64,000 nt of DNA from JAVJUV01 sp040220415 (GTDB lineage: Bacteria > Pseudomonadota > Alphaproteobacteria > Rhodobacterales > Rhodobacteraceae). The first letter of the stretch is position 1; each line of letters begins with the position of its first letter. The notes under the pieces are model-generated. The model was not told the DNA's origin, did no database searches, and saw only the letters and a program-made list of their open reading frames with translations. Of this stretch, positions 16,883-24,918 are shown in pieces. The stretch spans positions 1-64,000 of the forward strand of contig JAVJUV010000116.1 of the NCBI GenBank assembly GCA_040220415.1, written 5' to 3'. Position numbers and translations under genes: made by a program.

Positions 16883-17772
16883 ATACGCGACCACCTCGGG
16901 GCTGCAGGTTGACGGTCACCGGAGCCAGGCTCAATCTCTAGCTTTGGGGCCCTTTCTTGACGAAGTTTGGCTTTCAATCTGTGGCTACAAGCCAGCCGAA
17001 CGGCTCGAGGCTAGGCCCTCAATCGTTACTTCGGCTGAAAAATACAAGCTGCCGAGCGGTAGTCCTTTGGCAAAGACGCTGCACCCCATTTGCACTCTCT
17101 TTGGAACACTTCCGGCGCCTTGAACGCTCCATTTCGACAATCAGCCAAACCAACTGGCCGCTTCGCACAACTTCGAAGCCCAGGATGCAATGGCGGGAAG
17201 CGGCAGAGTAGAGCCCCCTCGGACTGCAGCGCGAAGTAAAAAGGGCAAGATAAAAGCGCCTGCCACGAATGCCGCAAGTCACTGATGTGACTGGCGTTTT
17301 CAGGTGCACGCTGAACGGTCGTGTGCAGGTTTCTTACAATTTCGCAGTGTTTTCAGATCACTAGCATGCACACTGCGGGAACCTGCTCTTGGCGGCTGCT
17401 CTGTTTAAGGGGCGAGAACTCCGAGCATCGGGAGGTAGCGTCTCGCGCTCAACAATGGGAGCGCGAGATAAAAGAGGTGCCGCACGGCTAGCTCAAGTTG
17501 CTGTTGTTTGAAGAGATTATCCGCCGCACTCACGCAGGCATTGAAGCATCAAATTCACCAAGCATCTGTTTTTCAATCGATTTTCTCGCCGCACAATGCC
17601 GATCCCACGAAAACATGCGGCTACCCCAGCCCAGCCAGGACGCCGCCCAGCAACGCCACACCCGCCGCCCGCCTGTCATTCCCCGCTACAGGCCTACCCC
17701 GCCCGGTCTCGGCTTCGTTCCTCCCTCCCTTTCCGGCATCCTCGGAGCATCCGAAACCCAAACCACTCGCCC
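16883..17772. other. 890-bp gap without a convincing gene
   Basis: Short frames here (for instance at 16957-17211) have atypical composition and no family resemblance. The stretch separates the defence-like block from the integration genes and may hold eroded sequence or an RNA. The only clear structure is the inverted repeat at 17441-17468. Confidence 0.45.
17441..17468. repeat. 10-bp perfect inverted repeat
   Basis: TCTCGCGCTC (17441-17450) and GAGCGCGAGA (17459-17468) with an 8-nt loop, followed by TAAAAG. It lies 300 bp upstream of the excisionase gene. It could be a terminator lacking a good T-run, or a binding site for an island protein. Confidence 0.55.
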
Positions 17773-18012
17773 ATGCCCAAGCGCCCCATCACCCTTCCGC
17801 CCACGCTCGCGCCACGCGGTCTCTCGCGGACCGAGGCGGCGGCCTATATCGGGGTCTCGCCCACGCTCTTCGATCACCTGGTCCGCGACCGGCGCATGCC
17901 GCCGCCCAAGCGGATCAATGCCCGCACTGTCTGGGACCGGAAAAAACTTGACCGGGCGTTCGAGCTGATCCCTGATGGGGATCACTCCGACCACAATCCC
18001 TGGGACGACTGA
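17773..18012 (+). CDS. AlpA/excisionase-type helix-turn-helix protein (79 aa)
   Basis: A MerR-like winged helix of the AlpA/excisionase class: LSRTEAAAYIGVSPTLFDHL, then VRDRRMPPPKRI and a C-terminal VWDRKKLDRAFE. The ATG at 17773 is chosen because the upstream in-frame extension is proline-rich and unlike the family. It lies 25 bp before the integrase and reads the same way, the usual position for the directionality factor of a tRNA-targeting island. Confidence 0.8.
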   Translation: MPKRPITLPPTLAPRGLSRTEAAAYIGVSPTLFDHLVRDRRMPPPKRINARTVWDRKKLDRAFELIPDGDHSDHNPWDD

Positions 18013-18037
18013 CGGCTGACGAAAGGCAGCGCGTGCC

Positions 18038-19150
18038 ATGCCCACATTCAGGATGAGAGACGGTTCGGGCAGCATCCGCCTGAAGCACGTCATCGAGGAC
18101 ACCGACCGGCACGGAAACGTGCGCGTCTATCTGCGGCGGCCCGGGCACCTGAAGGTGCGGCTGCGCAGCCAGCCGGGAACGGAGGACTTCCTCGCCGAGT
18201 ACCGCGCCGCGATGATGGGCGCGACGCCGCGCGCGCCGACTGGACCGCTCGAGCGGCGCGGGTCGAAGGGCAGCTTCAAGTGGCTCTGCGAGCAGTATAA
18301 CGTCTCGGCCGAATACCAGCGCCTGAGCGGCCGCACCAAGTATGTCCGGCGCGGCATCCTCGACCGGATCTGCGAGAAGAACGGATCGAAGCCCTACGCG
18401 CTGATGGAACCCCGTCACGTCCGCCGCATGCGCGACGAGATGGCGGACCGACCAGAGGCGGCCAACGGCTTCGTCAAGGCGCTGCGGCAGGTCTATGCCT
18501 TCGCGGTCGAATACGAGCTGGCGCAGCGCAACCCGGCCCGCGATGTGCCCTACCTAAAGGCCAAGGGGGACGGCTTCCATTCCTGGACGATGGAGGAGGT
18601 CAGCCAGTTCGAGGACCATCACCCGATCGGCAGCAAGCCGCGCCTCGCGCTGGCGCTCATGCTCTACACGGGGCAGCGGCGGTCGGACATCGTGCGGCTT
18701 GGGCCGCAGCACATTGAGGACGGCTGGATCACCCTGACCCAGGCCAAGAACCGCGACCGCAAGCCCGTCACCCTCTCCATCCCGGTCCTGCCGGAGTTGC
18801 AGGCCGTGCTCGACGCCACGCCCACCGGCAACCTCGCCTTCCTCGTCACGGCCTTCGGCAAGCCCTTTACCTCGAACGGCTTCGGCAACTGGTTCCGCAA
18901 GCAATGCGACGATGCGGGACTGAAGCACTGCTCCGCCCACGGGCTGCGCAAGGCAGGCGCGGCACTGGCGGCCGAGAACGGCGCGACCGAGCGGCAGCTG
19001 ATGGCGATTTTCGGCTGGACGACGATGAAGGAGGCGTCACGCTATACCCGCGCCGCGCGCCAGAAGGTCTTGGCGGCGTCCGGGATGAAGCTGTTGTCCC
19101 GGGGCGGAGACGGGCCGGAAAGAGGGGAAGCACGGGGTGGCGAACAGTGA
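18038..19150 (+). CDS. tyrosine recombinase / phage-type integrase (370 aa)
   Basis: Catalyses site-specific integration and excision of the island. The N-terminal half holds an arm/core-binding region (KYVRRGILDRICEK...VRRMRDEMADRPEAAN). The catalytic domain has the first Arg in LMLYTGQRRSDIVRL, the HxxR box HGLRKAGAALAAENGA, a Trp in the second His position (IFGWTTMKEA) and the nucleophile Tyr in SRYTRAARQK. It is full length for the family, so probably active. Its att core is the tRNA-Phe 3' end found at both island ends. Confidence 0.93.
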   Translation: MPTFRMRDGSGSIRLKHVIEDTDRHGNVRVYLRRPGHLKVRLRSQPGTEDFLAEYRAAMMGATPRAPTGPLERRGSKGSFKWLCEQYNVSAEYQRLSGRTKYVRRGILDRICEKNGSKPYALMEPRHVRRMRDEMADRPEAANGFVKALRQVYAFAVEYELAQRNPARDVPYLKAKGDGFHSWTMEEVSQFEDHHPIGSKPRLALALMLYTGQRRSDIVRLGPQHIEDGWITLTQAKNRDRKPVTLSIPVLPELQAVLDATPTGNLAFLVTAFGKPFTSNGFGNWFRKQCDDAGLKHCSAHGLRKAGAALAAENGATERQLMAIFGWTTMKEASRYTRAARQKVLAASGMKLLSRGGDGPERGEARGGEQ

Positions 19151-19370
19151 TACTTCGTCTTCCCGCGCCAAGACGGAAATGATCAAGAAGAAATTGGAGG
19201 CAGGCATGATCAAGACCGAGAAACTGAAGCTGGACAAAGGCGCAACCTCGACGCTTCCGCCCGAGGCGTTCGCCGAGTTCCAGCGAGCGACGGGTGCCCC
19301 AGGGGAGCGGATTCCCGGCCTCGCGCGGGCAGCGGAGAAGACGCAGGGGTTGCTCAAGGATGGAGACTGA
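19137..19370 (+). CDS. hypothetical protein (77 aa)
   Basis: Frame starting with a GTG that overlaps the integrase stop by 14 bp. The product is lysine-rich at first (RAKTEMIKKKLEAGMIKTEK), then neutral, ending GLLKDGD. No family is recognised. The GTG start is weak and an internal ATG (MIKKKLEAG) is possible. It may be an accessory protein of the integration module. Confidence 0.4.
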   Translation: MANSDTSSSRAKTEMIKKKLEAGMIKTEKLKLDKGATSTLPPEAFAEFQRATGAPGERIPGLARAAEKTQGLLKDGD

Positions 19371-19470
19371 TCTTCACCCCGCGACTGCGGACGCGACGCC
19401 GCCGCCCTTCAGCCCGTTCTTGCAAAATTAGTTCTTCAAGGCTATATAGCTTCAAGGTAGTATTCACCCG

Positions 19471-19824
19471 ATGCCGTGGACCGTATCCTTTGCCGAGGAA
19501 TTCGAGCCGGAATTCGATGCCCTTCCGCAAGAGGTGCAGGACGCGATCCTCGCCCGGGCGCTGTTGCTCGAGCGGGAAGGACCCATGCTCGGGCGGCCCC
19601 ATGCGGACACCCTGACAGGGTCGAAGCATGCCAACATGAAGGAACTGCGCTGCAACGCCGCCGATGGCGTCTGGCGCATTGCCTTCGCATTCGACCCCGA
19701 CCGGCAGGCGATCCTGCTCGTCGGCGGGGACAAGTCGGGTGGCAGCGAGAAGCGGTTCTACAAGTCGCTGATCGCCCGGGCGGACGATCGGTTCGACCGC
19801 CACCTGGAGAGACGGAAAGGATGA
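19471..19824 (+). CDS. RelE/ParE-type toxin, phage Gp49/HigB-like
   Basis: 117 residues with the Gp49-like toxin pattern: VSFAEEFEPEFDALPQEVQD, LEREGPMLGRPHADTL, then MKELRCNAADGVWRIAFAFDP and LLVGGDKSGGSEKRFYKSL. HigB/RelE-fold toxins cleave mRNA at the ribosome. The stop overlaps the ATG of the following XRE gene (ATGA), the toxin-first order seen in higBA-type modules. In an island this probably stabilises inheritance. Confidence 0.87.
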   Translation: MPWTVSFAEEFEPEFDALPQEVQDAILARALLLEREGPMLGRPHADTLTGSKHANMKELRCNAADGVWRIAFAFDPDRQAILLVGGDKSGGSEKRFYKSLIARADDRFDRHLERRKG

Positions 19825-20201
19825 CGACGATGGCCCGGAGCCTGAAGGAGAAGCTGGCGACCCTCGACCCCGCCCGCCGCGCCGCGATCGAGGCCGAGGC
19901 TGATCGGTTGCATGCCGAGTACCTGACACTGCAGGAATTGCGGAAAGCCAAGAAACTGACCCAGGTTCAGCTGGCTGAAACCCTCGGCGTGCAGCAGGCC
20001 ACCGTCGCGAAATACGAACGCCAGAGCGACCTCCTGCTCTCGACACTGACGAGCTACGTCCGCGCAATGGGCGGGGAGCTCAAACTGATGGTCGAATTCC
20101 CCGGTACGGCGCCGGTGGCGCTTGAAGGGTTGGGAGAGACCGAGGAACCGCGGCATGGACGTGGTATCAATAGGTTCAACAGCCGGGTACCCCAACCCTG
20201 A
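19821..20201 (+). CDS. XRE-family antitoxin (HigA-like)
   Basis: 126 residues. The helix-turn-helix is LTQVQLAETLGVQQATVAKYER, followed by DLLLSTLTSYVRAMGGELKLMVEF, typical of HigA-like antitoxins that pair with Gp49-type toxins. It should neutralise the upstream toxin and autorepress the operon. The C-terminal tail after LEGLG is low in structure and may be added by the island context. Confidence 0.87.
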   Translation: MTTMARSLKEKLATLDPARRAAIEAEADRLHAEYLTLQELRKAKKLTQVQLAETLGVQQATVAKYERQSDLLLSTLTSYVRAMGGELKLMVEFPGTAPVALEGLGETEEPRHGRGINRFNSRVPQP

Positions 20202-20260
20202 TAAAGCTCTGACAATATGACGATTGATCAATCTGATCAGCTAAATCAGGACCTAGGCGT

Positions 20261-21007
20261 TTGAATGAGCGCAAGAATTCCCGTGACGAACAAGCTCGCC
20301 TGAAGGAGTTTCTGGAACGGCGTGATATCCGTGATCTCCTTGGCGGTATTGAATCAGCACGCGGGCGCTTGCGCGAGAGCGGGTCCATCGGGAATGAGCC
20401 CCCGTACGGGGCGCATATCGAATCAGACCAAGAAGAAATCGACAGCCAATTGGACGCGATCAGTAGAGCTGTAGTAGAGCTTCAAGACATCATCTCGAGA
20501 AATGAGCTTGTTCTACCTCACAGCCCAGAAGTCCGCGCCAGCCAGCAAGGAAAGTACTGGTCCCTCGGTGCGGAGACCATTCGTGGGCCTCTCATCCCTT
20601 TCCTTCGGGGAGAATTGGAACCAGTTCGCCGAGTGGTAGTTGCACCCAACTTACCCGTTCAAATCGTACTATTCTTTCTGTCCATTCCCAGACTACGGGA
20701 CCTTCTGGTGAGGGAAAGGCATGGTCCCTGGGGATATCACTACCACTACCTAGACTCGAATCGCCGCCGGTCAGACACGCTCCTGACATTCGAACAACAA
20801 CTCCGAAAGCTACCTGGCGGGCAACAAGCCAAAGTCCTGACCTGGGAGAGGCACTCGGAGAAAAGCCATTTCTCAGCACGCGCAGCAAGCTGGGGCGCGA
20901 AAAAGAGAGAGAGCGTCTACCAATCATGCGTAGGTGATAGCGCCAAACGAAGCCTGAGCGACTTCAAGACGCCCGGCAAGGACGCCGAGGTTGTTTGGCC
21001 GGTCTGA
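20261..21007 (+). CDS. hypothetical protein at island right end (248 aa)
   Basis: TTG start is the only early candidate. The N-terminal third is charged and helical (RDEQARLKEFLERRDIRDLL; a second helix near DQEEIDSQLDAISRAVVELQDII, coiled-coil-like), followed by a hydrophobic stretch LPVQIVLFFLSIPRLRDLLV and a basic tail. No family is recognised. It is the last gene before the right attachment arm. Absence of a good start leaves some doubt. Confidence 0.45.
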   Translation: MNERKNSRDEQARLKEFLERRDIRDLLGGIESARGRLRESGSIGNEPPYGAHIESDQEEIDSQLDAISRAVVELQDIISRNELVLPHSPEVRASQQGKYWSLGAETIRGPLIPFLRGELEPVRRVVVAPNLPVQIVLFFLSIPRLRDLLVRERHGPWGYHYHYLDSNRRRSDTLLTFEQQLRKLPGGQQAKVLTWERHSEKSHFSARAASWGAKKRESVYQSCVGDSAKRSLSDFKTPGKDAEVVWPV

Positions 21008-21074
21008 TGACAAAATAGTCAGCCAAGCAGGTCGCAGGTCGGTATAGCTTCGAGACCGAACCGCGAACAAAAAA

Positions 21075-21109
21075 GTCCCACTTTTGCCAAAACGCGAAAA
21101 CGGTGGGAC
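21075..21109. promoter_or_regulatory. right arm inverted GTCCCAC/GTGGGAC sites
   Basis: GTCCCAC (21075-21081) in AAAAAA...TTTT context and GTGGGAC (21103-21109), about 50 bp inside the right attachment site. They mirror the pair at 4155-4209. After excision, both pairs would flank the joined core, as expected for integrase arm-type sites. Confidence 0.55.
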
Positions 21110-21156
21110 GATTTTGCCCCGTAACCCATTGATATCATTCACACTGGGAGGTGCTT

Positions 21157-21172
21157 TGGTGCCCGGGGGCGG
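21157..21172. repeat. attachment site, right copy
   Basis: TGGTGCCCGGGGGCGG, the 3' end of tRNA-Phe including the encoded CCA, identical to 4101-4116. Confidence 0.88.
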
Positions 21173-21231
21173 AATCGAACCACCGACACGAGGATTTTCA
21201 ATCCACTGCTCTACCCCTGAGCTACCCGGGC
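21157..21231 (-). tRNA. tRNA-Phe (GAA)
   Basis: Reading leftwards: acceptor GCCCGGG/CCCGGGC, D stem GCTC/GAGC, anticodon loop TTGAAAA with GAA, variable GTGTC, T stem GGTGG/CCGCC with loop TTCGATT, discriminator A and encoded CCA. The anticodon stem has one U-U pair. It is the integration target of the adjoining island, which leaves it intact. It follows yacG on the same strand. Confidence 0.97.
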
Positions 21232-21313
21232 ACGGGGATCGGGGGAAAGTCCGATCGGGTCGCAGTCTTCTAATGTCGGGGCTTGTGGCTGTCCAGAGGC
21301 GAAACGGAAAAAA

Positions 21314-21496
21314 TCAGTGGGGTTTCAATGGCCGCGCCGGGGCTTCCTGACCGTCATCGTCATCGGACCCGACGTCCTCGGCCGGCAGCGCGTAGCTGCC
21401 GCGCAACCAGTGCGCCAGGTCGACATCCGCGCAGCGTTTCGAACAGAACGGACGATAGGCCGGATCGGCGGGCTTCTGGCAGATCGGACAACTCAT
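21314..21496 (-). CDS. yacG: DNA gyrase inhibitor YacG (zinc ribbon)
   Basis: 60 residues: CPIC near the N-terminus and FCSKRCADVDLAHWLRGSY, the Cys4 zinc ribbon and LxxWLxxxY motif of YacG, followed by an acidic tail DVGSDDDDG. YacG binds GyrB and inhibits gyrase. It overlaps the upstream RNase E/G-like gene by 4 bp and is the last gene of the infA operon. Confidence 0.93.
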   Translation of the reverse strand: MSCPICQKPADPAYRPFCSKRCADVDLAHWLRGSYALPAEDVGSDDDDGQEAPARPLKPH

Positions 21497-22524
21497 CCAA
21501 GCACCTCTGACAGGGGCAACCTCTCGCGTTTGCGTTGCAGTTCCATATGGCCAAGCGGCGTCCATCCGACAAGGCTCGTCTCGATCGGATCGGCGCGGAA
21601 GGCACGTGTCAGCGCCATTTCGACCTGGCGGCGGTCGCGTTTCGCCATCGGGGCGAAGTCCACGACGATCTGACCCCCAAGCCCGCGCAGGCGCAGCGCG
21701 CGGGGAAGAGCCCGAATGGCCGCGAGGTTCGCCTTCAGACCCGCCGCAGGCGAGGTGTCGCTGCCCGTGTTCACGTCCACGGCGGTCAATGCCCGGGTCG
21801 GCTCCACGAAGAGAGCGCCGCCGTCGGGCAAAGCCTCGCGCGGATGGTCGAGCGCCGAGATCGCCGCGTCGATACCGTGTCGGGCGAAACTGCCCGGATC
21901 GGCATCGCCGACATCGGGCGCGGGCCACTCCCGCCACGCCAGGGTGGCGGCGTCCGGGCCTTCCAGCAGCTTTTCGGGGACACCCGAGAGAGGCTCGGCG
22001 AGGATCTGACGGGCCAGATCCAGCGTCTGCAGGATGTCCTGCCGCACCGCCCCGTCGTCGGCCTCGGCCGAGGCGGAGCGCACGACAAGACCGATCCCCT
22101 GGTCAAGCGCGATATCCGCCAGCAGATCGTGCAGTTCGACGCGCCGCTCCTCGTCACGAATGCTGCGCGCAATGTTGGCGCCTTCGGCGCCCGGGGTCAC
22201 GATGACGAAACGGCTCTTAAAGAGAAGCTTCAGCCCCGCGGGCGTCGCCTTGCCCGGCTCGGCATAGGTGCCTGTCTGAACGATGATGCTTTCGCCCTGC
22301 CCGATGCCTTTCGCCTGCCGCAGGAAGAGCGGCCCATCCGGAGTTTCCAGGATGGCGCCACCCTGTCCCTTCAGCGGCCTGCCGACCTTTGCCCGGTAAA
22401 TGGTGCCCGGGCGGATCCGGTCGTCGGGCGGGTCGATGAAAAGATCGTCCAGCCGTCCATCCAGCATCCGGGCGGCGGCGGGTCTGCCCCGGTAGGTATC
22501 GAAAGCGACGACACTGCCCTTCAT
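21493..22524 (-). CDS. short ribonuclease E/G family protein (343 aa)
   Basis: N-terminal S1-like part (RPGTIYRAKVGRPLKGQGGA...GPLFLRQAKG), then the RNase E/G catalytic region with TAVDVNTGSDTS and GGQIVVDFAPMAKRDRR, carrying the two Mg-binding aspartates (AVDVN and VVDF). It ends shortly after the catalytic domain and lacks the CPxCxG zinc-link found in full-length RNase E/G (about 490 residues or more). It is coupled by 4-bp overlaps to maf and yacG. RNA endonuclease activity is likely; oligomeric state may differ from RNase E. Confidence 0.85.
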   Translation of the reverse strand: MKGSVVAFDTYRGRPAAARMLDGRLDDLFIDPPDDRIRPGTIYRAKVGRPLKGQGGAILETPDGPLFLRQAKGIGQGESIIVQTGTYAEPGKATPAGLKLLFKSRFVIVTPGAEGANIARSIRDEERRVELHDLLADIALDQGIGLVVRSASAEADDGAVRQDILQTLDLARQILAEPLSGVPEKLLEGPDAATLAWREWPAPDVGDADPGSFARHGIDAAISALDHPREALPDGGALFVEPTRALTAVDVNTGSDTSPAAGLKANLAAIRALPRALRLRGLGGQIVVDFAPMAKRDRRQVEMALTRAFRADPIETSLVGWTPLGHMELQRKRERLPLSEVLG

Positions 22525-23114
22525 GCGAACGCTCCGAAAAGAGGATAGCCGGCGGCCGCAAGAAGCATGGCTGTTTCATGCGCCGGAAGCCCCATGATCG
22601 CGGTGTAGGACCCCGCAATCCAGGGTATGAACGCCCCTGCCGGGCCCTGGATGGCATAGGCGCCGGCCTTGCCCTTCCAGTCGTCGGTGTCGAGGTACCG
22701 ATTCAGTTCGACATCCGACAGGCGTTTCATCCGAACCTGGCTTTCGACGCAACGCAGGATGCACCCGCGGTCCGAGCAAACGCAAACCGCCGTGAAGACA
22801 CGGTGGCGGCGGCCATGCAGGCTTGTCAGGAAGGACGCGGCCTCGGCCCGGTCGGCGGGCTTGCCGAAGATGCGTCGCCCCAGGGCCACCGTGGTATCGG
22901 CGACCAGCACGATCTCGCCGGCTTCGCGCCGGACGGCCCGGGCCTTGTCTTGCGTGACACGCTCGCAATAGGCGCGCGGAAGCTCGCCCTTGCGCGGGGT
23001 CTCGTCGACGTCGGGCGGGCGTATGTCGTCCGGCGCGACGCCAATCTGGGCGAGTATCTCAAGCCGCCTCGGACTGGCCGAGCCGAGCACGAGACGGGGC
23101 GATGGTCCCGTCAC
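22521..23114 (-). CDS. maf: Maf family nucleoside triphosphate pyrophosphatase
   Basis: 197 residues. LVLGSASPRRLEIL at the N-terminus is the phosphate-binding Maf signature; VADTTVALGRRIFGKP holds the catalytic aspartate, and AYAIQGPAGAFIPWIAGSYTAIMGLP is the C-terminal signature. Maf enzymes remove modified or canonical nucleotides and influence septation. Overlaps infA and the RNase gene by 4 bp each. Confidence 0.95.
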   Translation of the reverse strand: MTGPSPRLVLGSASPRRLEILAQIGVAPDDIRPPDVDETPRKGELPRAYCERVTQDKARAVRREAGEIVLVADTTVALGRRIFGKPADRAEAASFLTSLHGRRHRVFTAVCVCSDRGCILRCVESQVRMKRLSDVELNRYLDTDDWKGKAGAYAIQGPAGAFIPWIAGSYTAIMGLPAHETAMLLAAAGYPLFGAFA

Positions 23115-23329
23115 TTGAAACGATAGTTGATCCGACCTTTCGTCAGGTCGTAAGGCGTCATTTCCACCTGTACCCGGTCGCCGGCCAGAACCCGGATGCG
23201 GTTCTTCCGCATCTTGCCTGCCGTGTGCGCGATGATCTCATGGCCGTTTTCAAGCTCGACCCGGAATGTCGCGTTCGGCAGGAGTTCCTTCACGACACCA
23301 GGAAATTCGAGCAATTCTTCCTTGGCCAT
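23111..23329 (-). CDS. infA: translation initiation factor IF-1
   Basis: 72 residues, the exact family length: MAKEELLEFPGVVKELLPNA, FRVELENGHEIIAHTAGKMRKNRIRVLAGD, and TKGRINYRFK. An S1-type OB fold that blocks the ribosomal A site during initiation. RBS GGAGAGAA lies before the ATG. It heads the infA-maf-rne/g-yacG operon. Confidence 0.98.
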   Translation of the reverse strand: MAKEELLEFPGVVKELLPNATFRVELENGHEIIAHTAGKMRKNRIRVLAGDRVQVEMTPYDLTKGRINYRFK

Positions 23330-23479
23330 GTTCTCTCCTTCTCACACTCGCCCGCACTTCGGACGCCGGTCTATTTGGGCTTTAAACGGGGACGAATCAA
23401 GGCCGAATCGCTTTCAAGTTCCATATGACGCGGTGTGATTCCCGGCTATTCCCGCCTGATCCGCCTGTCGGATCGCGTA

Positions 23480-24067
23480 TCAGAGCCGGCGAATCCAGAA
23501 CTGCAGATCGTGCGAGACCTCATACTCGGTATCGACTTCCTTCCAGTCGAAATGCGCAATCGCGCCGGGAATGGGCGCATAACCCCGCCGGGACCAGAAG
23601 GCGTCGAGCGGGAAATAGTCAGCCGTCCGCGCGGGATGATCCGGGGATCGCAGAACGCCGCAGAAGGCCGCGAATTCGAGACCGAGTTCGCGCGCATGCG
23701 CCTCGCGGATATCGAAGAAGCGGTGACCGACCCCCTGCCCCCTGTAGGGTTTGAGAAGAACGCTTTCGGCGCAGTAGAAGACCTTGTCGACATCGTAGCC
23801 CGCGTCCGCGACCGGTGCGGCGAATGCCGGGTCATGTCGCGCCAGAGGGGTTCCCGTCGATGCGCCGACCAGCCTGGGGCCGTCGAAGGCGCCCACGAGT
23901 ATCGCACCGGGTGCATCCCGATAGGCCGCCAGATAGCGGCGTTCATAGGCCTCATCGCCATCGTAGAGATAGGGATAGTCCCGGAACACGCTGATCCGAA
24001 GCGCCGCGACATCACTCAGCGCGGCTTCCAGGGCCGCGCCGGTCAGGATTTGAACATCGAGGCTCAT
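23480..24067 (-). CDS. GNAT family N-acetyltransferase
   Basis: 195 residues. The acetyl-CoA loop is seen in LLKPYRGQGVGHRFFDIREAHARELG (RGQGVG), preceded by FYCAESV strand 4 and followed by FWSRRGYAPIP. Substrate unknown. It overlaps the upstream SnoaL-like gene by 4 bp, so it ends the murA-hisD transcription unit. Confidence 0.85.
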   Translation of the reverse strand: MSLDVQILTGAALEAALSDVAALRISVFRDYPYLYDGDEAYERRYLAAYRDAPGAILVGAFDGPRLVGASTGTPLARHDPAFAAPVADAGYDVDKVFYCAESVLLKPYRGQGVGHRFFDIREAHARELGLEFAAFCGVLRSPDHPARTADYFPLDAFWSRRGYAPIPGAIAHFDWKEVDTEYEVSHDLQFWIRRL

Positions 24068-24459
24068 GATACCTGCCTCAGCCAGTCGGCCAGGTTGTAA
24101 TAGGTCGTCACCCGGCTGATCCTGTCGCCCTCCAAGCTGAAGAACGATCCCGCGGGCAGGCTGTATCCTTGCCCATTCGCCTCGGGAAGACCCGCGTCCG
24201 TCTGAAGGTATGTTCCGTTGACGGTGTACTCGGCCGCTGCGCGCTGGCCGCCGTCGGCTTCGAAGATGACCATCTCGGTCAGGGTCTCGTCGTAGCATCG
24301 GCTCATGTGCTGGCAGAACGCCCGGAACGCGTCCTTGCCTTTCCGGATTCTCCCTTCGTTCACATGGTGTTCCACATCGTCGCTCAGGCAATCGATCATG
24401 CCGTCGACATCGCCCGCGTTGAAGGCTTCGAAGTATCGTTTCACCGTTGCGTTCATCAT
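24064..24459 (-). CDS. ketosteroid isomerase-related / SnoaL-like protein
   Basis: 131 residues with an NTF2-like fold: VKRYFEAFNAGDVDGMIDCLSDDVEHHVNEG at the start, GKDAFRAFCQHM, and a C-terminal strand pair FFSLEGDRISRVTTYYN. Such proteins include isomerases and small-molecule-binding proteins, and the sequence does not settle which. Both ends overlap neighbouring genes by 4 bp. Confidence 0.82.
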   Translation of the reverse strand: MMNATVKRYFEAFNAGDVDGMIDCLSDDVEHHVNEGRIRKGKDAFRAFCQHMSRCYDETLTEMVIFEADGGQRAAAEYTVNGTYLQTDAGLPEANGQGYSLPAGSFFSLEGDRISRVTTYYNLADWLRQVS

Positions 24460-24914
24460 TGCGTCTCCGTCGGTGGACCAAACCGGTCCAGCAACCGTTT
24501 CCGGATCTGGTCGCGCGCCTGGCGGTAGCTGTCCAGTTTCTGTTCCCTGCCGTCGCCCAGTCCGGTCGGGTCGAGGATCGGCCAGTATTCCACATCCAGA
24601 TGGAAAAACCGGGTCAGGTCGAGGGCCCTGCGCTGCGCCGCCGGAGACAGGGCCACCACCAGGTCGAACCCGGAAAGATCGTCGCCCCAGTCCTGCATCT
24701 CGTCGAAACTGCGCGAGCGATGGCGGGACAACTCGATGCCCAGTTCCTTGCAGACGGCGACGGAGAAGCCGTCGATCTCCATATCGCCCTTCACGCCGGC
24801 CGATTGCACATAGGTCTCGGTGCCATAGTATTTCTTCATCATCCCCTCGGCCATGGGCGAACGGACGGCGTTGTGATCGCAGCAGAAGAGCACCGATTGT
24901 GGCAGATCGGCCAA
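24456..24914 (-). CDS. low-molecular-weight protein-tyrosine phosphatase family protein
   Basis: 152 residues. The P-loop is CDHNAVRS (C12-x5-R18), followed by PMAEGMMKKYYG, and ILDPTGLGDGRE supplies the acid aspartate in a DP motif. Family members dephosphorylate phosphotyrosine or reduce arsenate. The CDHNAVRS loop is shared by related alphaproteobacterial proteins in this gene order. Start is TTG preceded by GAGG. Confidence 0.87.
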   Translation of the reverse strand: MADLPQSVLFCCDHNAVRSPMAEGMMKKYYGTETYVQSAGVKGDMEIDGFSVAVCKELGIELSRHRSRSFDEMQDWGDDLSGFDLVVALSPAAQRRALDLTRFFHLDVEYWPILDPTGLGDGREQKLDSYRQARDQIRKRLLDRFGPPTETQ

Positions 24915-24918
24915 GCCC

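Larger units (their letters stand above)
4101..21172. mobile_element. 17-kb genomic island integrated in tRNA-Phe
   Basis: The 16-bp sequence TGGTGCCCGGGGGCGG occurs at 4101-4116 and again at 21157-21172, where it is the 3' end (with CCA) of the intact minus-strand tRNA-Phe gene. Between the copies are a tyrosine integrase and an AlpA-type excisionase, a toxin-antitoxin pair and a defence-like cargo block. Inverted GTCCCAC/GTGGGAC sites lie just inside both ends. This is the classic arrangement of an integrative element that restores the tRNA on one side. No conjugation, replication or phage structural genes are seen, so it would need a helper to move between cells. Confidence 0.9.

Noticed and set aside
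16957..17211. 84-residue frame in the gap before the excisionase
   Set aside because: Ser/Arg-rich, no RBS, overlaps an equally unsupported minus-strand frame.
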